The notes: generated by a model from the sequence alone, not told the origin. A stretch of DNA of 64,000 bases from Methylocapsa aurea (GCF_000746085.1 NZ_JQKO01000001.1:124001-188000); one strand, 5' to 3'. Numbered from the stretch's first letter, positions 27,298-36,450 are shown. Numbers and translations: made by a program.

Positions 27298-27549
27298 TCA
27301 ATATCTCGCGGTCACAGGGGTGCCGCAGATCCAGACTTCCTCCAACCGCGGGCCGTCCGGCGTGTCGACATAATGGATATCGTAGCATTCAACGGGAGGC
27401 CGACGATAGACGTATCCGTAAGGATAGGGATGGCCGAAAAAGGGCAAACCGTCTACGCTTCCCAGCGATCCGGCGCTGACGGAGCCGGGCAGGGCCATCG
27501 CGCCAAAGAAAGCGCCGATGATGGCCGCGGCGGTTCTGCTGGAGATCAT
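27298..27549 (-). CDS. Small secreted protein, Pro/Tyr/Gly-rich
   Basis: An 83-residue protein with a clear signal peptide (MISSRTAAAIIGAFFGAMA, cleavage near VSA-G). The mature part begins GSLGSVDGLPFFGHPYPYGYVYRRPP and has two cysteines (VECYDIHYVDTP and EVWICGTP) that could form a disulfide in the periplasm. A GGAGG ribosome site precedes the ATG at 27549. It is the first gene on the far side of the AT-rich region. Similar short YPYGY-type exported proteins occur in Rhizobiales, but no function is known to me. Confidence 0.7.
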   Translation of the reverse strand: MISSRTAAAIIGAFFGAMALPGSVSAGSLGSVDGLPFFGHPYPYGYVYRRPPVECYDIHYVDTPDGPRLEEVWICGTPVTARY

Positions 27550-27770
27550 CTTGGTCCTCCGTCGTCCGGGAATGAGGGTTAGGTTCACTCTATGACATGG
27601 CCGGTGGTGGCCGGCAAGCGCATCCGCGGCGCGGGCCAAAACGGGCGTTTACTGTGGCCAAAACGACGCACCGATTTGCGGCTTCTCCGCCGCAGATTTG
27701 TCAGCGGTCGATGACGGTCTTATCGACTGGGAAAAGAACGCCCCGACCGCGATAGATAGCCGAGCAAGGC

Positions 27771-28454
27771 TCAGCTCCGACTCGCGATCAAAAGCTCGGC
27801 GCCGGTGATCGCGCTGGCGTCGTCGGAGAGTAGAAACAGAATCGTTCGCGCAATTTGGTCTGGCTGCGCCCAGCGCGTGAAGTCCGCGTTCGGCATGTCC
27901 TTTCGGTTGCGCGGCGTATCGATGATCGTTGGCAGGATTGCATTGACCCGGACACCAGCGTCCTTGAGTTCTTCCGCGGCGCTTTCCGTGAGCCGGAGCA
28001 CGCCTGACTTGGAAGCGGCGTAAGCGCCCATTCCGGCCTTGGCGTCTTGCGCCGCCGCGGCGGCGACGTTGACGATTGCGCCCCGCGCCGCGCGCAAGAA
28101 GGGAAGCCCTGCCTTCATCGTTGTCGCGGCGGTCAAGACATTCATGCGAAAGAGGTCGGGCCAGACAGCGAGGTCGCCGCCCTCAAGCGTCTGCCATCGG
28201 AAGCCGCCGGCGATATTGGCGAGGCCGTCGATCTTGTTCCAACGCGCGGCGACGGCCTCGAAGGCGCGCGTTGTCGGCGCGAGATCCTCCAGATCGACGC
28301 CGCCAATCGCCATGAGCCGGTCATGCGGCGCGATCTCCTCCGGTCGGCCGTGGCCGATGAGCGCCACACAGGCCCCGGCCTCGATCGCGGCCTGTCCGAC
28401 CGCGCGTCCGAGTACGCCAAAGCCGCCCGACACGATGATGACTTTATCCTTCAT
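27771..28454 (-). CDS. Short-chain reductase resembling quinonoid dihydropteridine reductase
   Basis: A 227-residue SDR. The cofactor loop SGGFGVLG replaces the usual TGxxxGxG. Tyr145 and Lys149 form YxxxK (AYAASKS), while the position of the catalytic Ser, 13 before Tyr, is Ala132. Animal dihydropteridine reductase likewise has Tyr146, Lys150 and Ala133. The C-terminal LPTIIDTPRNRKDMPNADF also resembles the animal enzyme. The gene starts right after phhA (upstream starts at 28466 or 28478 would leave a 2-14 base gap), so it is translationally close to phenylalanine hydroxylase. Recycling of the pterin cofactor is the inferred role. Confidence 0.75.
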   Translation of the reverse strand: MKDKVIIVSGGFGVLGRAVGQAAIEAGACVALIGHGRPEEIAPHDRLMAIGGVDLEDLAPTTRAFEAVAARWNKIDGLANIAGGFRWQTLEGGDLAVWPDLFRMNVLTAATTMKAGLPFLRAARGAIVNVAAAAAQDAKAGMGAYAASKSGVLRLTESAAEELKDAGVRVNAILPTIIDTPRNRKDMPNADFTRWAQPDQIARTILFLLSDDASAITGAELLIASRS

Positions 28455-28480
28455 TCTTCCCGCCATCGCTTGGCTCATTC

Positions 28481-29350
28481 CTACTGAGTGACGCGGCCTT
28501 TGGCATAGGCCTGGGAGCCGCGCGATAAGACCACATCGCCGGGCTCGATGCCCGAGATTGCGATGTCGGCCTGGCCGGCGAGCTGGGCATAAAGCGGACC
28601 GAAGTCCGTCTTGATGGTCGCGTCGAGGAGATCTTGCAGCGAAGGGATGACGAAGTAGATCTGCTGAAAATCGTCGATGCGGTAGGGCGTGCGCATAACC
28701 CGCTCCAGATTGAAGCGGATGCGATGAGGCGATGCCGACTCGAGCGCGAAGATCGACTCGCTCCTGGAGGAGACGATTCCCGCGCCATAAATCCTCAGCC
28801 CGGCGGGCGTCTCCAAAAGGCCGAACTCGACAGTGTACCAATAGAGCCGCGCCAGATTATGCAGGCGTCCCAGTTTGAGCGCGCGAAGCCCGCCCTGGCC
28901 ATAGGCCTGCATGTAATCGGCGAAGACCGGGTCGGTCAGGAGAGGAACATGCCCGAACACATCGTGGAAAATGTCCGGCTCCTGCAAATAGTCGAGCTGA
29001 TCCGCGCGCCGGATGAAATTGGCCGCGGGAAAGCGTCGGTTGGCGAGGTGATCGAAGAACACGTCGTCCGGCACAAGGCTTGGAACAGCGACGATGCGCC
29101 AACTTGTGAGCGCGCAAAGCCGTCGGTTCAGCCGTTCAAAATCCGGGATGCCTTCGCCGTGAAGATCGAGCGCGTGGAGCCCCTGCAAAAACGCATCGCA
29201 TGCGCGTCCCGGCAGGATCGTGGCCTGACGGTCGTAAAGCGCGATCCAGACGTCATGCTCGGCCTTCGAATAGGATTCGAACCCTTGTGGAATTGTCCAG
29301 TCCGGATTGGCGCCCTCTGGCGGACGATGCGTTGTGTCAAGGAGGTCCAT
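28481..29350 (-). CDS. phhA: Phenylalanine 4-monooxygenase
   Basis: A 289-residue iron- and tetrahydropterin-dependent hydroxylase converting phenylalanine to tyrosine. The iron ligands are H129 and H134 in FHDVFGHVPL and E175 in YWYTVEFGLL. No regulatory ACT domain is present, as in other bacterial enzymes. The ATG at 29350 gives the family's normal length; the longer upstream frame is non-conserved. The SDR gene downstream is very tightly linked and probably supplies reduced pterin. phhB (carbinolamine dehydratase) is not in the window. Confidence 0.95.
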   Translation of the reverse strand: MDLLDTTHRPPEGANPDWTIPQGFESYSKAEHDVWIALYDRQATILPGRACDAFLQGLHALDLHGEGIPDFERLNRRLCALTSWRIVAVPSLVPDDVFFDHLANRRFPAANFIRRADQLDYLQEPDIFHDVFGHVPLLTDPVFADYMQAYGQGGLRALKLGRLHNLARLYWYTVEFGLLETPAGLRIYGAGIVSSRSESIFALESASPHRIRFNLERVMRTPYRIDDFQQIYFVIPSLQDLLDATIKTDFGPLYAQLAGQADIAISGIEPGDVVLSRGSQAYAKGRVTQ

Positions 29351-29583
29351 GGCCTCGATCCTTGCTCCGGGTGACGGCGTCCCGGTCCGCGCTTCGCGCC
29401 GCCCCCTTTGTTCCGGTCGGCAACGCGTCGTCTTCGATCTCCTTCTTAGAATGCCCTGCGTTTCTTGCTTTCGTAATGCGCAACTCGGGGTGCTGCCATA
29501 CAAACTTTTTCGCAGCGCGTCCCGTGCATCGCTCGGACAAATCCGGGCCCCAGCGCGTCGCGCCAGAGCCCGGCGCATGCAAA

Positions 29584-29784
29584 CTAGTGCAATGTCTTCA
29601 TCCAGTCGTCGATGTCTTTCTTGACAACGTCCTTAGCGACGCCGTAGCGCTCCTGGATCTTGCCTTCGAGCTGCTCGCGCCGACCTTCGATTTTGTCGAG
29701 ATCATCATCGGTAAGATCGCCCCACTTCTCCTTGATCTTCCCTTTGATTTGCTTCCAGTTTCCTTCGATGCGGCTCCAGTCCAT
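29584..29784 (-). CDS. CsbD family stress protein
   Basis: A 66-residue highly charged helical protein: MDWSRIEGNWKQIKGKIKE followed by WGDLTDDDLDKIEGRREQLEGKIQERYG, the CsbD consensus. The ATG at 29784 has GGAG six bases upstream. Members are induced by general stress, but their biochemical role is unknown. An EcfG-like promoter (GGAAC-N16-CATT) lies 46-70 bases upstream of the start, consistent with the alphaproteobacterial general stress response. Confidence 0.9.
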   Translation of the reverse strand: MDWSRIEGNWKQIKGKIKEKWGDLTDDDLDKIEGRREQLEGKIQERYGVAKDVVKKDIDDWMKTLH

Positions 29785-29829
29785 TTCTATCTCCATCCAT
29801 AGTCGCAGCTGCCGCTGCAGTGACCTAGG

Positions 29830-29854
29830 AATGTCGATGGGAGCCATTGGTTCC
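29830..29854 (-). promoter_or_regulatory. Putative EcfG (general stress sigma) promoter of csbD
   Basis: On the minus strand, GGAAC (29854-29850), 16 bases, then CATT (29833-29830). The known EcfG consensus is GGAAC-N16/17-CGTT, so one base of the -10 differs. Position relative to the CsbD start is right for a short leader. Confidence 0.5.
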
Positions 29855-30139
29855 ACCCTGGACAGCTCCCCGTGACGGCAAGCCTTACTGGGCCTCATGC
29901 GCCATCCCTGGGTTCAGTGGAGGCATGACGGATTTGCTGCCTGCGCGGCTCCGACAAATCGGCGGCTCTCGCGCTTATAGATGTGGGTGCAGGCCACTAC
30001 ATCAAAGGAGCGGACGGATAAGCGCCATTCATGCTTCGGACGAAACGTTCGGCATGAAGCTGAACGCGCGGCCGCGAATCGCCTAGACAGTCACGCCATC
30101 AGCCTAGGATGGGCCGCGCTGCAAAATACGGGCGGGGGG
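29855..30139. other. Intergenic region between csbD promoter and tRNA-Ala
   Basis: About 285 bases in which no gene, repeat or RNA was recognised. Short frames here lack ribosome sites and conserved features. Confidence 0.5.
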
Positions 30140-30215
30140 TGGTGGAGCCAGGCGGAATCGAACCGCCGACCTCTTCAATGCCATTGAAGCGCTCTCCCAA
30201 CTGAGCTATGACCCC
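30140..30215 (-). tRNA. tRNA-Ala (GGC anticodon)
   Basis: A 76-base cloverleaf on the minus strand with encoded CCA (30142-30140). The acceptor stem GGGGTCA pairs with TGGCTCC and contains the G3-U70 wobble that defines alanine tRNAs. The anticodon arm CTTCA-ATGGCAT-TGAAG gives GGC. The T-arm is GGCGG-TTCGATT-CCGCC. Confidence 0.97.
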
Positions 30216-30346
30216 TAATTATTTCGAAATTCGCAACGGTCCGGCTGGGCTCGGACCCTGGCCCCAAAAGGACCTTCCCGCCGGATAGAACGACGGGAGA
30301 CGCGGCGGCTGTATAACCTCAACCACCGCGCTTCACAAGCTAAACA

Positions 30347-30706
30347 TCAGCGTTCCTCGTCATCTTCTATGTCGCTGTCGATCAGGTCGACGACATCGTC
30401 GCCGTCTTCCTCCTCTTCCTCGAGGAATGTATCGTCGGCGACCTCGATCTCGACGTCATCATCCGCCACCGCCGCGATTTTGTCCTCGCCGACATCGGCG
30501 TCCTCAAGCGAAACCAGTTCGGCTCCCGGCGCGATTTCAACGTCTTCATCGTCGGCCGCAGCGGCGCGCTGGGCCGCGCGGGAGAGCGGCGCGGCGTGAA
30601 AAACCGTTCCGCACTTCGGACATGTGATCGGACTTTTATTGAGATCGAAGAATCGCGCGCCGCAATGCTGACATTGGTGCTTATTGCCGAGCTCTGGTTT
30701 CGCCAC
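30347..30706 (-). CDS. TIGR02300 (FYDLN acid) family zinc-ribbon protein
   Basis: A 119-residue protein with an N-terminal zinc ribbon, CQHC and CPKC at residues 12-15 and 29-32 flanking RFFDLNKSPIT (the FYDLN signature). The remainder is extremely acidic, with runs of Asp/Glu over the last 70 residues. The start is GTG with AGAGG upstream. The family is restricted mainly to alphaproteobacteria and its function is unknown. It is divergent from aroA, the usual Rhizobiales arrangement. Confidence 0.92.
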   Translation of the reverse strand: MAKPELGNKHQCQHCGARFFDLNKSPITCPKCGTVFHAAPLSRAAQRAAAADDEDVEIAPGAELVSLEDADVGEDKIAAVADDDVEIEVADDTFLEEEEEDGDDVVDLIDSDIEDDEER

Positions 30707-30928
30707 AGACCTACCTCTTCAAGGGACGGCGACTTTCTGGCCGCGGGCCGCCGCCGCAAAGTTTTTGTCCGGTTAGTGGTGCGAAGCCCGCCTGTCAAAT
30801 GGAAGTTGAACGGAGCTGCGCTTTGATGACAGGGGAGGGGCGGGCGTGTTACCAGCGCTGCGGACGCGCATCGCAAACTTTAAGAGATTTTCTTGTCCTC
30901 ACGCGAATATTCTTCAGGAGAGACTTTG

Positions 30929-32263
30929 ATGGAGGCTGGAGCGAATCAGCTCTCGGCCCACAGGAGCGGACCCTTGCGGGGCCGCCTCAAGCCTCCCGGC
31001 GACAAATCGATTTCGCATCGGGCCTTGATTCTCGGGCTCCTGAGCGTCGGCGAAACCAAAATCGAGGGCTTGCTCGAAGGCGATGACGTCTTGCGCACGG
31101 CCGCCGTCTGCCGGGCGCTCGGCGCTGGGGTGGAGCGGCGTGGAGATGGGAGCTGGCAGGTGCGCGGCTGCGGAATCGGCTCGCTGCTGGCGCCGCGCGA
31201 ACCGCTCGACTTCGGCAATTCCGGGACTGGGATGCGCTTGATGATGGGCGTTGTCGGCGGCCATGCGATCGTCGCCGCATTCGATGGCGACGCCTCTTTG
31301 CGCAAACGGCCGATGCGGCGGATTCTCGATCCCCTTGCTTTGATGGGGGCCGAGGTCCTGTCCGAGGCGACGGGCGGTTGCTGCCCAATTGTGCTGAAGG
31401 GGACCAGCGAACCGATTCCGATTGAATATTATCCGCCGGTCGCCTCGGCGCAGATCAAATCTGCGGTGCTGCTCGCCGGCCTCAATTCGCCTGGCCGCAC
31501 AAGCGTGATCGAGGCCGAGGCCAGCCGCGACCATACCGAAAAAATGCTCAAGCATTTCGGCGCTTCGATCAGCGTCGAGGCCTTCGGCCCTCACGGTCGC
31601 AAAATCACTCTCGACGGGCGGCCGGAACTGCATCCGGCGCCGGTGATCGTTCCCGCCGATCCGTCTTCCGCCGCCTTTCCCTTGGTCGCGGCGACGATTG
31701 CGCCAGGCTCCGACATCATCATTGAAGCGATGATGATGAATCCCTTGCGCGCGGGGCTTCTCGCCACCCTGCTTGAGATGGGCGCCGACATTGAAATCCT
31801 CGATCGCCGCGAAGAGGGCGGCGAGGAGGTCGCGGATCTTCGGGTGCGCGCGGCCGCGCTCAAGGGCGTCGATGCGCCGGCCTCCCGCGCGCCCTCGATG
31901 ATCGATGAATATCCGATCCTGGCGGTCGCCGCCGCCTTTGCATCGGGGCAAACGCGCCTGCGCGGCCTCCAGGAATTGCGGGTCAAGGAGTCCGACCGGC
32001 TCGAAGCCGTCGCCGCGGGGTTGCGCGCGGCGGGGGTCGATTGTCAAATTGTCGGCGACGATTTGATTGTCGAAGGCCGGAGCGGCGATGTTCCGGGAGG
32101 CGGCTTGGTCAAGACCCATCTTGATCATCGCATCGCGATGAGCTTTCTGTGCATGGGCCTTGCCTCGCGCGCGCCGATGGCGATCGATGACGCGCGCATG
32201 ATCGCAACGAGTTTTCCAGCATTCAAGACCCTGATGGAGCGCCTGGGGGCGCAGTTCGCATGA
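30929..32263 (+). CDS. aroA: 3-phosphoshikimate 1-carboxyvinyltransferase (EPSP synthase), class II-like
   Basis: A 444-residue enzyme of the shikimate pathway joining shikimate-3-phosphate and PEP. The ATG at 30929 has AGGAGAG upstream. Motifs are [15 protein letters not shown] (Lys25), [15 protein letters not shown] (97-103), [39 protein letters not shown] and LRVKESDRL. The sequence follows the CP4-like class II pattern. However, the residue aligned with CP4 Ala100 is Gly99 here, so the natural insensitivity of CP4 to PEP analogues should not be assumed. It overlaps cmk by four bases (ATGA). Confidence 0.96.
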   Translation: MEAGANQLSAHRSGPLRGRLKPPGDKSISHRALILGLLSVGETKIEGLLEGDDVLRTAAVCRALGAGVERRGDGSWQVRGCGIGSLLAPREPLDFGNSGTGMRLMMGVVGGHAIVAAFDGDASLRKRPMRRILDPLALMGAEVLSEATGGCCPIVLKGTSEPIPIEYYPPVASAQIKSAVLLAGLNSPGRTSVIEAEASRDHTEKMLKHFGASISVEAFGPHGRKITLDGRPELHPAPVIVPADPSSAAFPLVAATIAPGSDIIIEAMMMNPLRAGLLATLLEMGADIEILDRREEGGEEVADLRVRAAALKGVDAPASRAPSMIDEYPILAVAAAFASGQTRLRGLQELRVKESDRLEAVAAGLRAAGVDCQIVGDDLIVEGRSGDVPGGGLVKTHLDHRIAMSFLCMGLASRAPMAIDDARMIATSFPAFKTLMERLGAQFA

Positions 32264-32913
32264 TCATCGCGATCGATGGCCCCGCCGCATCAGGCAAAGG
32301 CACCCTGGCGCGCCGTCTCGCCCGTCACTTGAATCTTCCGCATCTCGACACCGGACTGCTATATCGGGCGACGGCGCGGGCCTTGCTCGATCAGGGTCAT
32401 GACCTTTTCGACCGCGCCGCCGCGATATCGGCCGCGCGCGGCTTGGCGCTGACCGATTTCGATGAAGACTCGCTGCGCGGCCGCGACATGGCCGAGGCGG
32501 CCTCCGTCGTCGCCGCTATCCCAGAGGTGCGCGCGGCGCTGGTCGAAATTCAGCGCGATTTCGCCCACCGGCAGGGCGGCGCGGTGCTGGACGGGCGCGA
32601 TATCGGCACGGTGATCTGTCCCGATGCGCGGCCCAAGATATTTGTCACCGCGAGCGTCGAGGCGCGGGCGACGCGCCGCGCGCTTGAACTGAAAGGCCGC
32701 GGCGAGAAGGTCGATTACGCCGCCGTGCTCGACGATATTCGCAAGCGCGACGCGCGCGACAGCGGCCGCGCCGCCGCGCCGCTGAAGGTGGCGGCGGACG
32801 CCATCGTGCTCGATACGACGAAGCTCGATGTCGAGGCGGCGTTCGAGGCCGCTCTGGCGATCGTCGAAACTTGCGCGGGCGGCGAAACACTGGCCGCGCA
32901 ACGCGCAGGTTAA
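32260..32913 (+). CDS. cmk: Cytidylate kinase
   Basis: A 217-residue nucleoside monophosphate kinase making CDP/dCDP. The P-loop GPAASGKGT is at 7-15, [11 protein letters not shown] binds CMP, and [12 protein letters not shown] and the lid segment [14 protein letters not shown] follow. It is translationally coupled to aroA. In most relatives rpsA follows cmk, but here the next gene is an unrelated TonB-like protein, so the aroA-cmk-rpsA cluster has been broken. Confidence 0.96.
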   Translation: MIIAIDGPAASGKGTLARRLARHLNLPHLDTGLLYRATARALLDQGHDLFDRAAAISAARGLALTDFDEDSLRGRDMAEAASVVAAIPEVRAALVEIQRDFAHRQGGAVLDGRDIGTVICPDARPKIFVTASVEARATRRALELKGRGEKVDYAAVLDDIRKRDARDSGRAAAPLKVAADAIVLDTTKLDVEAAFEAALAIVETCAGGETLAAQRAG

Positions 32914-33023
32914 GGCGTCACACGACCCGCGAAGATTAAGCATGACAGAGAATATCGGTTCGATTTGGCTGTGTAACGCAAGGTTCGGCGGCGCGAGCAA
33001 TTAGCAAAGGAAGCCATTTCGGC

Positions 33024-34055
33024 ATGGTCGCGACGCCTGACCTTCCCCAAGGGCAACCCGGCTTTGCCTCGGATCAAGGCGACAGCTTTTATGTCGCTCC
33101 AGCGGCGGGACGAAACGCTTCCGCAAAGTCCATTGCGCGCTTTCCGAATTTGTTGGTCGGGATCTCGCTGCTGCTGCACATTTGCCTATTGTCCGCGCTC
33201 GTTCTTTTTGAGCGAGCCCCCGAGCAAATCCGATTGCCGGCCGAAATTCCGGTCGAGCTTGTGACCGAGCCTGCACCTCCCCGAAAGGAGGCGGCGCCGG
33301 AGGGCAAGGCCGCGGAAAACGCGCCGGCGCCGCTCCAGGGGGAGAAGCGGGAGGCGCGGCAAGATCCGCCTGAGCCTCCGCCACAGGACTCGGAGCGCAA
33401 GCCAGCTGCCCAAGCCAAGCCAGCCGAGCGCCCGGCGCCGCCAAGCGAGAAGCGCGAAGCTCGGCCAAATCCAACGAAGGTTCCGACCAAGACGGCTGAG
33501 CGCAAGGCCGTCGCCGAACCTAAGCCCGTCTTTGACAAGTCCGATTCTGGATCAAGGCGCGGCTCCGAGCCAAGGCCAGCCGAACGATCGGCGGCGGCGT
33601 CGCGCGGGGAGCCCAAGCCGGGCGCGCAGGGGCCCGTTTCGTCGGATTTGCCGGCGCGCGCCGCTGACGGCGCGACGCGATTGGCGGCGCAAGCCGGGCT
33701 TTCGGTCCCAATGGATTTGGGACCGCCGATTTTTCGCGCCGTCGCAATGCCTTTGCCGGTTGAGGGCGGCGACGAGCCGGTCAACTATAAATTGCTTGTT
33801 TTCGGCATGCTGGAGCGGGCGAAACATTATCCGGAGGACGCGATCAAGCGTGGCGCACGCGGCGTCGCGACCATCTTATTTTCTCTCGACGATGCCGGCG
33901 AGGTCGTTAGCGCTTCGCTGCTCCGCTCGAGCGGCGAAGCCGATCTCGATGCGGAAGGCGTGGCGTTGGTCGCGCGCGCCGCGCCCTTCCCAGCGCCTCC
34001 CCCCGGCGCGCAACGGAGTTTCGCCGCCGATATTTTCTTTGGCATGGGACAGTAG
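33024..34055 (+). CDS. TonB-like energy-transducing protein (first copy)
   Basis: A 343-residue protein with a single N-terminal membrane helix (about residues 45-62, LLVGISLLLHICLLSALVLF). A long Pro/Ala/Glu/Lys-rich periplasmic spacer (70-215) and a C-terminal TonB-type domain follow (YPEDAIKRGARGVATILFSL, SASLLRSSGEADLDAEGVALVARAAPFPAPP). This layout transfers proton-motive energy from ExbB/ExbD to outer-membrane receptors. It is convergent with the siderophore-receptor gene. A second tonB occurs at 40209, so this copy may be receptor-specific. TolA is a less likely alternative. Confidence 0.82.
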   Translation: MVATPDLPQGQPGFASDQGDSFYVAPAAGRNASAKSIARFPNLLVGISLLLHICLLSALVLFERAPEQIRLPAEIPVELVTEPAPPRKEAAPEGKAAENAPAPLQGEKREARQDPPEPPPQDSERKPAAQAKPAERPAPPSEKREARPNPTKVPTKTAERKAVAEPKPVFDKSDSGSRRGSEPRPAERSAAASRGEPKPGAQGPVSSDLPARAADGATRLAAQAGLSVPMDLGPPIFRAVAMPLPVEGGDEPVNYKLLVFGMLERAKHYPEDAIKRGARGVATILFSLDDAGEVVSASLLRSSGEADLDAEGVALVARAAPFPAPPPGAQRSFAADIFFGMGQ

Positions 34056-34057
34056 TC

Positions 34058-34093
34058 GGGGCTTTGGCCTGAAGCGGAGCCGGCCAAAGCCCC
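34058..34093. terminator. Strong bidirectional terminator between tonB-like and receptor genes
   Basis: A perfect twelve-base stem GGGGCTTTGGCC / GGCCAAAGCCCC with a twelve-base loop, in the 49-base gap between convergent genes. The T-run after it is short. Confidence 0.7.
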
Positions 34094-34104
34094 TTGCCCT
34101 TGCC

Positions 34105-36450
34105 TCAGAAGGAAACCTTGGCGGTCAATACGGCGGAGCGGCCCGGCCCGGGAATGGCCGCCCCGAAGCCAGTGATCGTCTCGAAGTTTTTCGTATCCGC
34201 GAGGTTGTAGATATTTGCCTGCACGGAGAATGTATCGTCGATCTTGTAATTGCCCAGCAAGTCGAAGCGCCAATAACCGGGAACGCGGCCGATATCGGTA
34301 GCCGTCGTAAAGCGCGAGCCAACATAGTAGATGCTGCCGCCAACGGTCAGAGCCGGAGTGATCGCATAGGTGTTGGTCACCGCGAATGTATTATGCGGGA
34401 CATTTGCAAGCTGATTGCCGGGATTGTTGAGGAAGAAGCCTGTTGGGTTCAAGGCGCTGGAGACCACGCGGCCATCCATATAGGTATAGCCGCCGAATAT
34501 GCTCCAGGCCTCGGTCACCTTGCCAGCAACCCCGATTTCGCCGCCCCTCACCCGCGTCGTGCCGACTTGAGCATAAAGGCCGGCCGCCGAATTGACGGTC
34601 TCAATCGCGTTTTGCTGGGTGATTTGGAACAGAGCGGCGGTTAGGCTGAGACGGCTCTCCAAGAGATCGACCTTGGCGCCTAATTCGAGGTTCTCGCTCG
34701 TCGTCGGCGCAAGATTTTGCTGGCCGCCCACGATGGTCAGGAACGAGCTGGAGGGATCGAACGATGTTCCATACATCAGATAGACGCTGCTGTTCTGGGT
34801 TGGATGAGCGACGCCGCCGGTGCGCCAGCTCAAGAATTTTACATTATTGCTGATGTTGAAGGGCGTCGTCGCGTTGAACTGGCCGACGACGGCCCTGGTC
34901 AATGTGTTCTCGGTCGCGCTGTATTGCCAGACCTTGAACAAGTCGTAACGCAGCCCGCCGAGCAGTTCGAAATATTCGTTTATCTTAACCTGATCGCTCG
35001 CATAAATGCCGATGGTGCGGCCAATGTCGTCTTGCAAGGTGCTGTTTGTCGGCAAAAGTCCTGGGTTGAACGGATAGGGATTGGGAGATCCGATGTCGAC
35101 CCGATCGCCTGGAGTCAGCGTGGTTCGGAAATGACTCCGGGTTTCCTGCGAGAGCTCGACGCCGGCGAGCAGCGTATGGCGCAAGAAGCCAGTGTCGAAA
35201 TGGCCGACGAGATCGGATTGGTTGGTCAGAAGCGAGTTGTTGGTGCTATTTTGGAAATTGTTCCGGTTCTGAACCCAAAGGCCGCCGACGGGATAGAAAT
35301 ACGGGACTGGATTGAGCAGATTGCCGCCGACAGGGGCGTTGTAGATGTTGGGAGCCGTCGTCCCGAGCTGGTTGCCGACCTGCACGCCGCGAACCCGCAC
35401 GAACCGGTCGATATAGGAATAGCGGGTCACATTGGAGATCTGCCAGTCCGGGTTGAACTTATGATCTATCCTGGCCGTGATGATATGCGCATCGACTTGT
35501 TCGGTATCCGAAAAGCCGTTGGTCAACCGGCCATAGAAAGTGTTCTTGGGAACCGGCGCCGGCTGTCCGTAGGATGTTCCGAAATATGAACCCGGCAGCA
35601 GCGGAATCCCGTAGTCGGGGATATTATTGTCCTGCTGAAAGATATAGCTCAGCGTGACCTTCGTCGCGTCGGTCATGTTCATGATGATCGAGGGCGCGAC
35701 GCCGATCCTCTTGGTGTTGACATGATCGCGGCCGGCGACATTGGTGTCATTGCCGAGGAGCACGATGCGGGCCGCTGAATCGCCGAAGGTCCGATTGAAA
35801 TCCGCCGTGACCCGTCCGCCAGGCGCGGTATAGCCCGACATTTCGACCCGGCTGAAATTCGTGAACATCGGCAATTTGCTGGTGAGGTTGATGACCCCGC
35901 CCGTCGAGCCGCGTCCGAACAAGAAGGACGATGGGCCCTTGAGCACTTCCACCTCTTCCACGCTGAAGGTGTCGCGCGTGTACCAGCCTGGATCGCGAAC
36001 GCCATCGCGATAGAAATCATTGCGCGCGGAATAGCCGCGGATGGCGATATTGTCGCCCTGCGTTCCGCCTTCGCCGCCAAAGAAGGTGACGCCCGGCACG
36101 TTGCGCAGCGCCTCGACGACGGTGGTGTCCTTTTGATCCTCGATCAGTTGCTGCGGAACAATGGTGATGCTTTGCGGCGTGTCGAGGATCGAGGTCGGGA
36201 TGCGGGATAGTTTGAGCTTGCGCGGATTATAGTCGCTGCCGCCTTCTCCTGGGCCGGCGACGTCGACCTGATCGAGGGCGACCGGCTCGGCCTCTTGCGC
36301 CAAGGCGGCGTCCGCGAACATGACCGATGCGAGGCCGATGGCGGCTCGCGCCATTGGCGCGCGGGTCTTGGCGCGAATGAATTTCCGGTCGGCGTTGTCA
36401 GCGATCTTGCGACCATAGCCAAATATCTCTGTAATGAACTCCCGCGTCAT
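34105..36450 (-). CDS. TonB-dependent siderophore receptor
   Basis: A 781-residue outer-membrane receptor. A long signal peptide ends FADAALAQ (about residue 52). The plug domain follows (LDTPQSITIVPQQLIEDQK, VVEALRNVPGVTFFGGEGG, IAIRGYSARNDFYRDGVRD, VEEVEVLKGPSSFLFGRGS, GGVINLTSKLP), then a 22-strand barrel ending in the terminal aromatic VSF. The pattern fits catecholate/hydroxamate siderophore receptors (FhuA/Fiu-like, TIGR01783). It is transcribed divergently from a PepSY protein across a region with an ICE-like iron box, so iron control through Irr is likely. The ligand is unknown. Confidence 0.92.
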   Translation of the reverse strand: MTREFITEIFGYGRKIADNADRKFIRAKTRAPMARAAIGLASVMFADAALAQEAEPVALDQVDVAGPGEGGSDYNPRKLKLSRIPTSILDTPQSITIVPQQLIEDQKDTTVVEALRNVPGVTFFGGEGGTQGDNIAIRGYSARNDFYRDGVRDPGWYTRDTFSVEEVEVLKGPSSFLFGRGSTGGVINLTSKLPMFTNFSRVEMSGYTAPGGRVTADFNRTFGDSAARIVLLGNDTNVAGRDHVNTKRIGVAPSIIMNMTDATKVTLSYIFQQDNNIPDYGIPLLPGSYFGTSYGQPAPVPKNTFYGRLTNGFSDTEQVDAHIITARIDHKFNPDWQISNVTRYSYIDRFVRVRGVQVGNQLGTTAPNIYNAPVGGNLLNPVPYFYPVGGLWVQNRNNFQNSTNNSLLTNQSDLVGHFDTGFLRHTLLAGVELSQETRSHFRTTLTPGDRVDIGSPNPYPFNPGLLPTNSTLQDDIGRTIGIYASDQVKINEYFELLGGLRYDLFKVWQYSATENTLTRAVVGQFNATTPFNISNNVKFLSWRTGGVAHPTQNSSVYLMYGTSFDPSSSFLTIVGGQQNLAPTTSENLELGAKVDLLESRLSLTAALFQITQQNAIETVNSAAGLYAQVGTTRVRGGEIGVAGKVTEAWSIFGGYTYMDGRVVSSALNPTGFFLNNPGNQLANVPHNTFAVTNTYAITPALTVGGSIYYVGSRFTTATDIGRVPGYWRFDLLGNYKIDDTFSVQANIYNLADTKNFETITGFGAAIPGPGRSAVLTAKVSF

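Noticed and set aside
30914-32128. 404-codon frame antisense to aroA
   Set aside because: It is a shadow of aroA without conserved features or a ribosome site.
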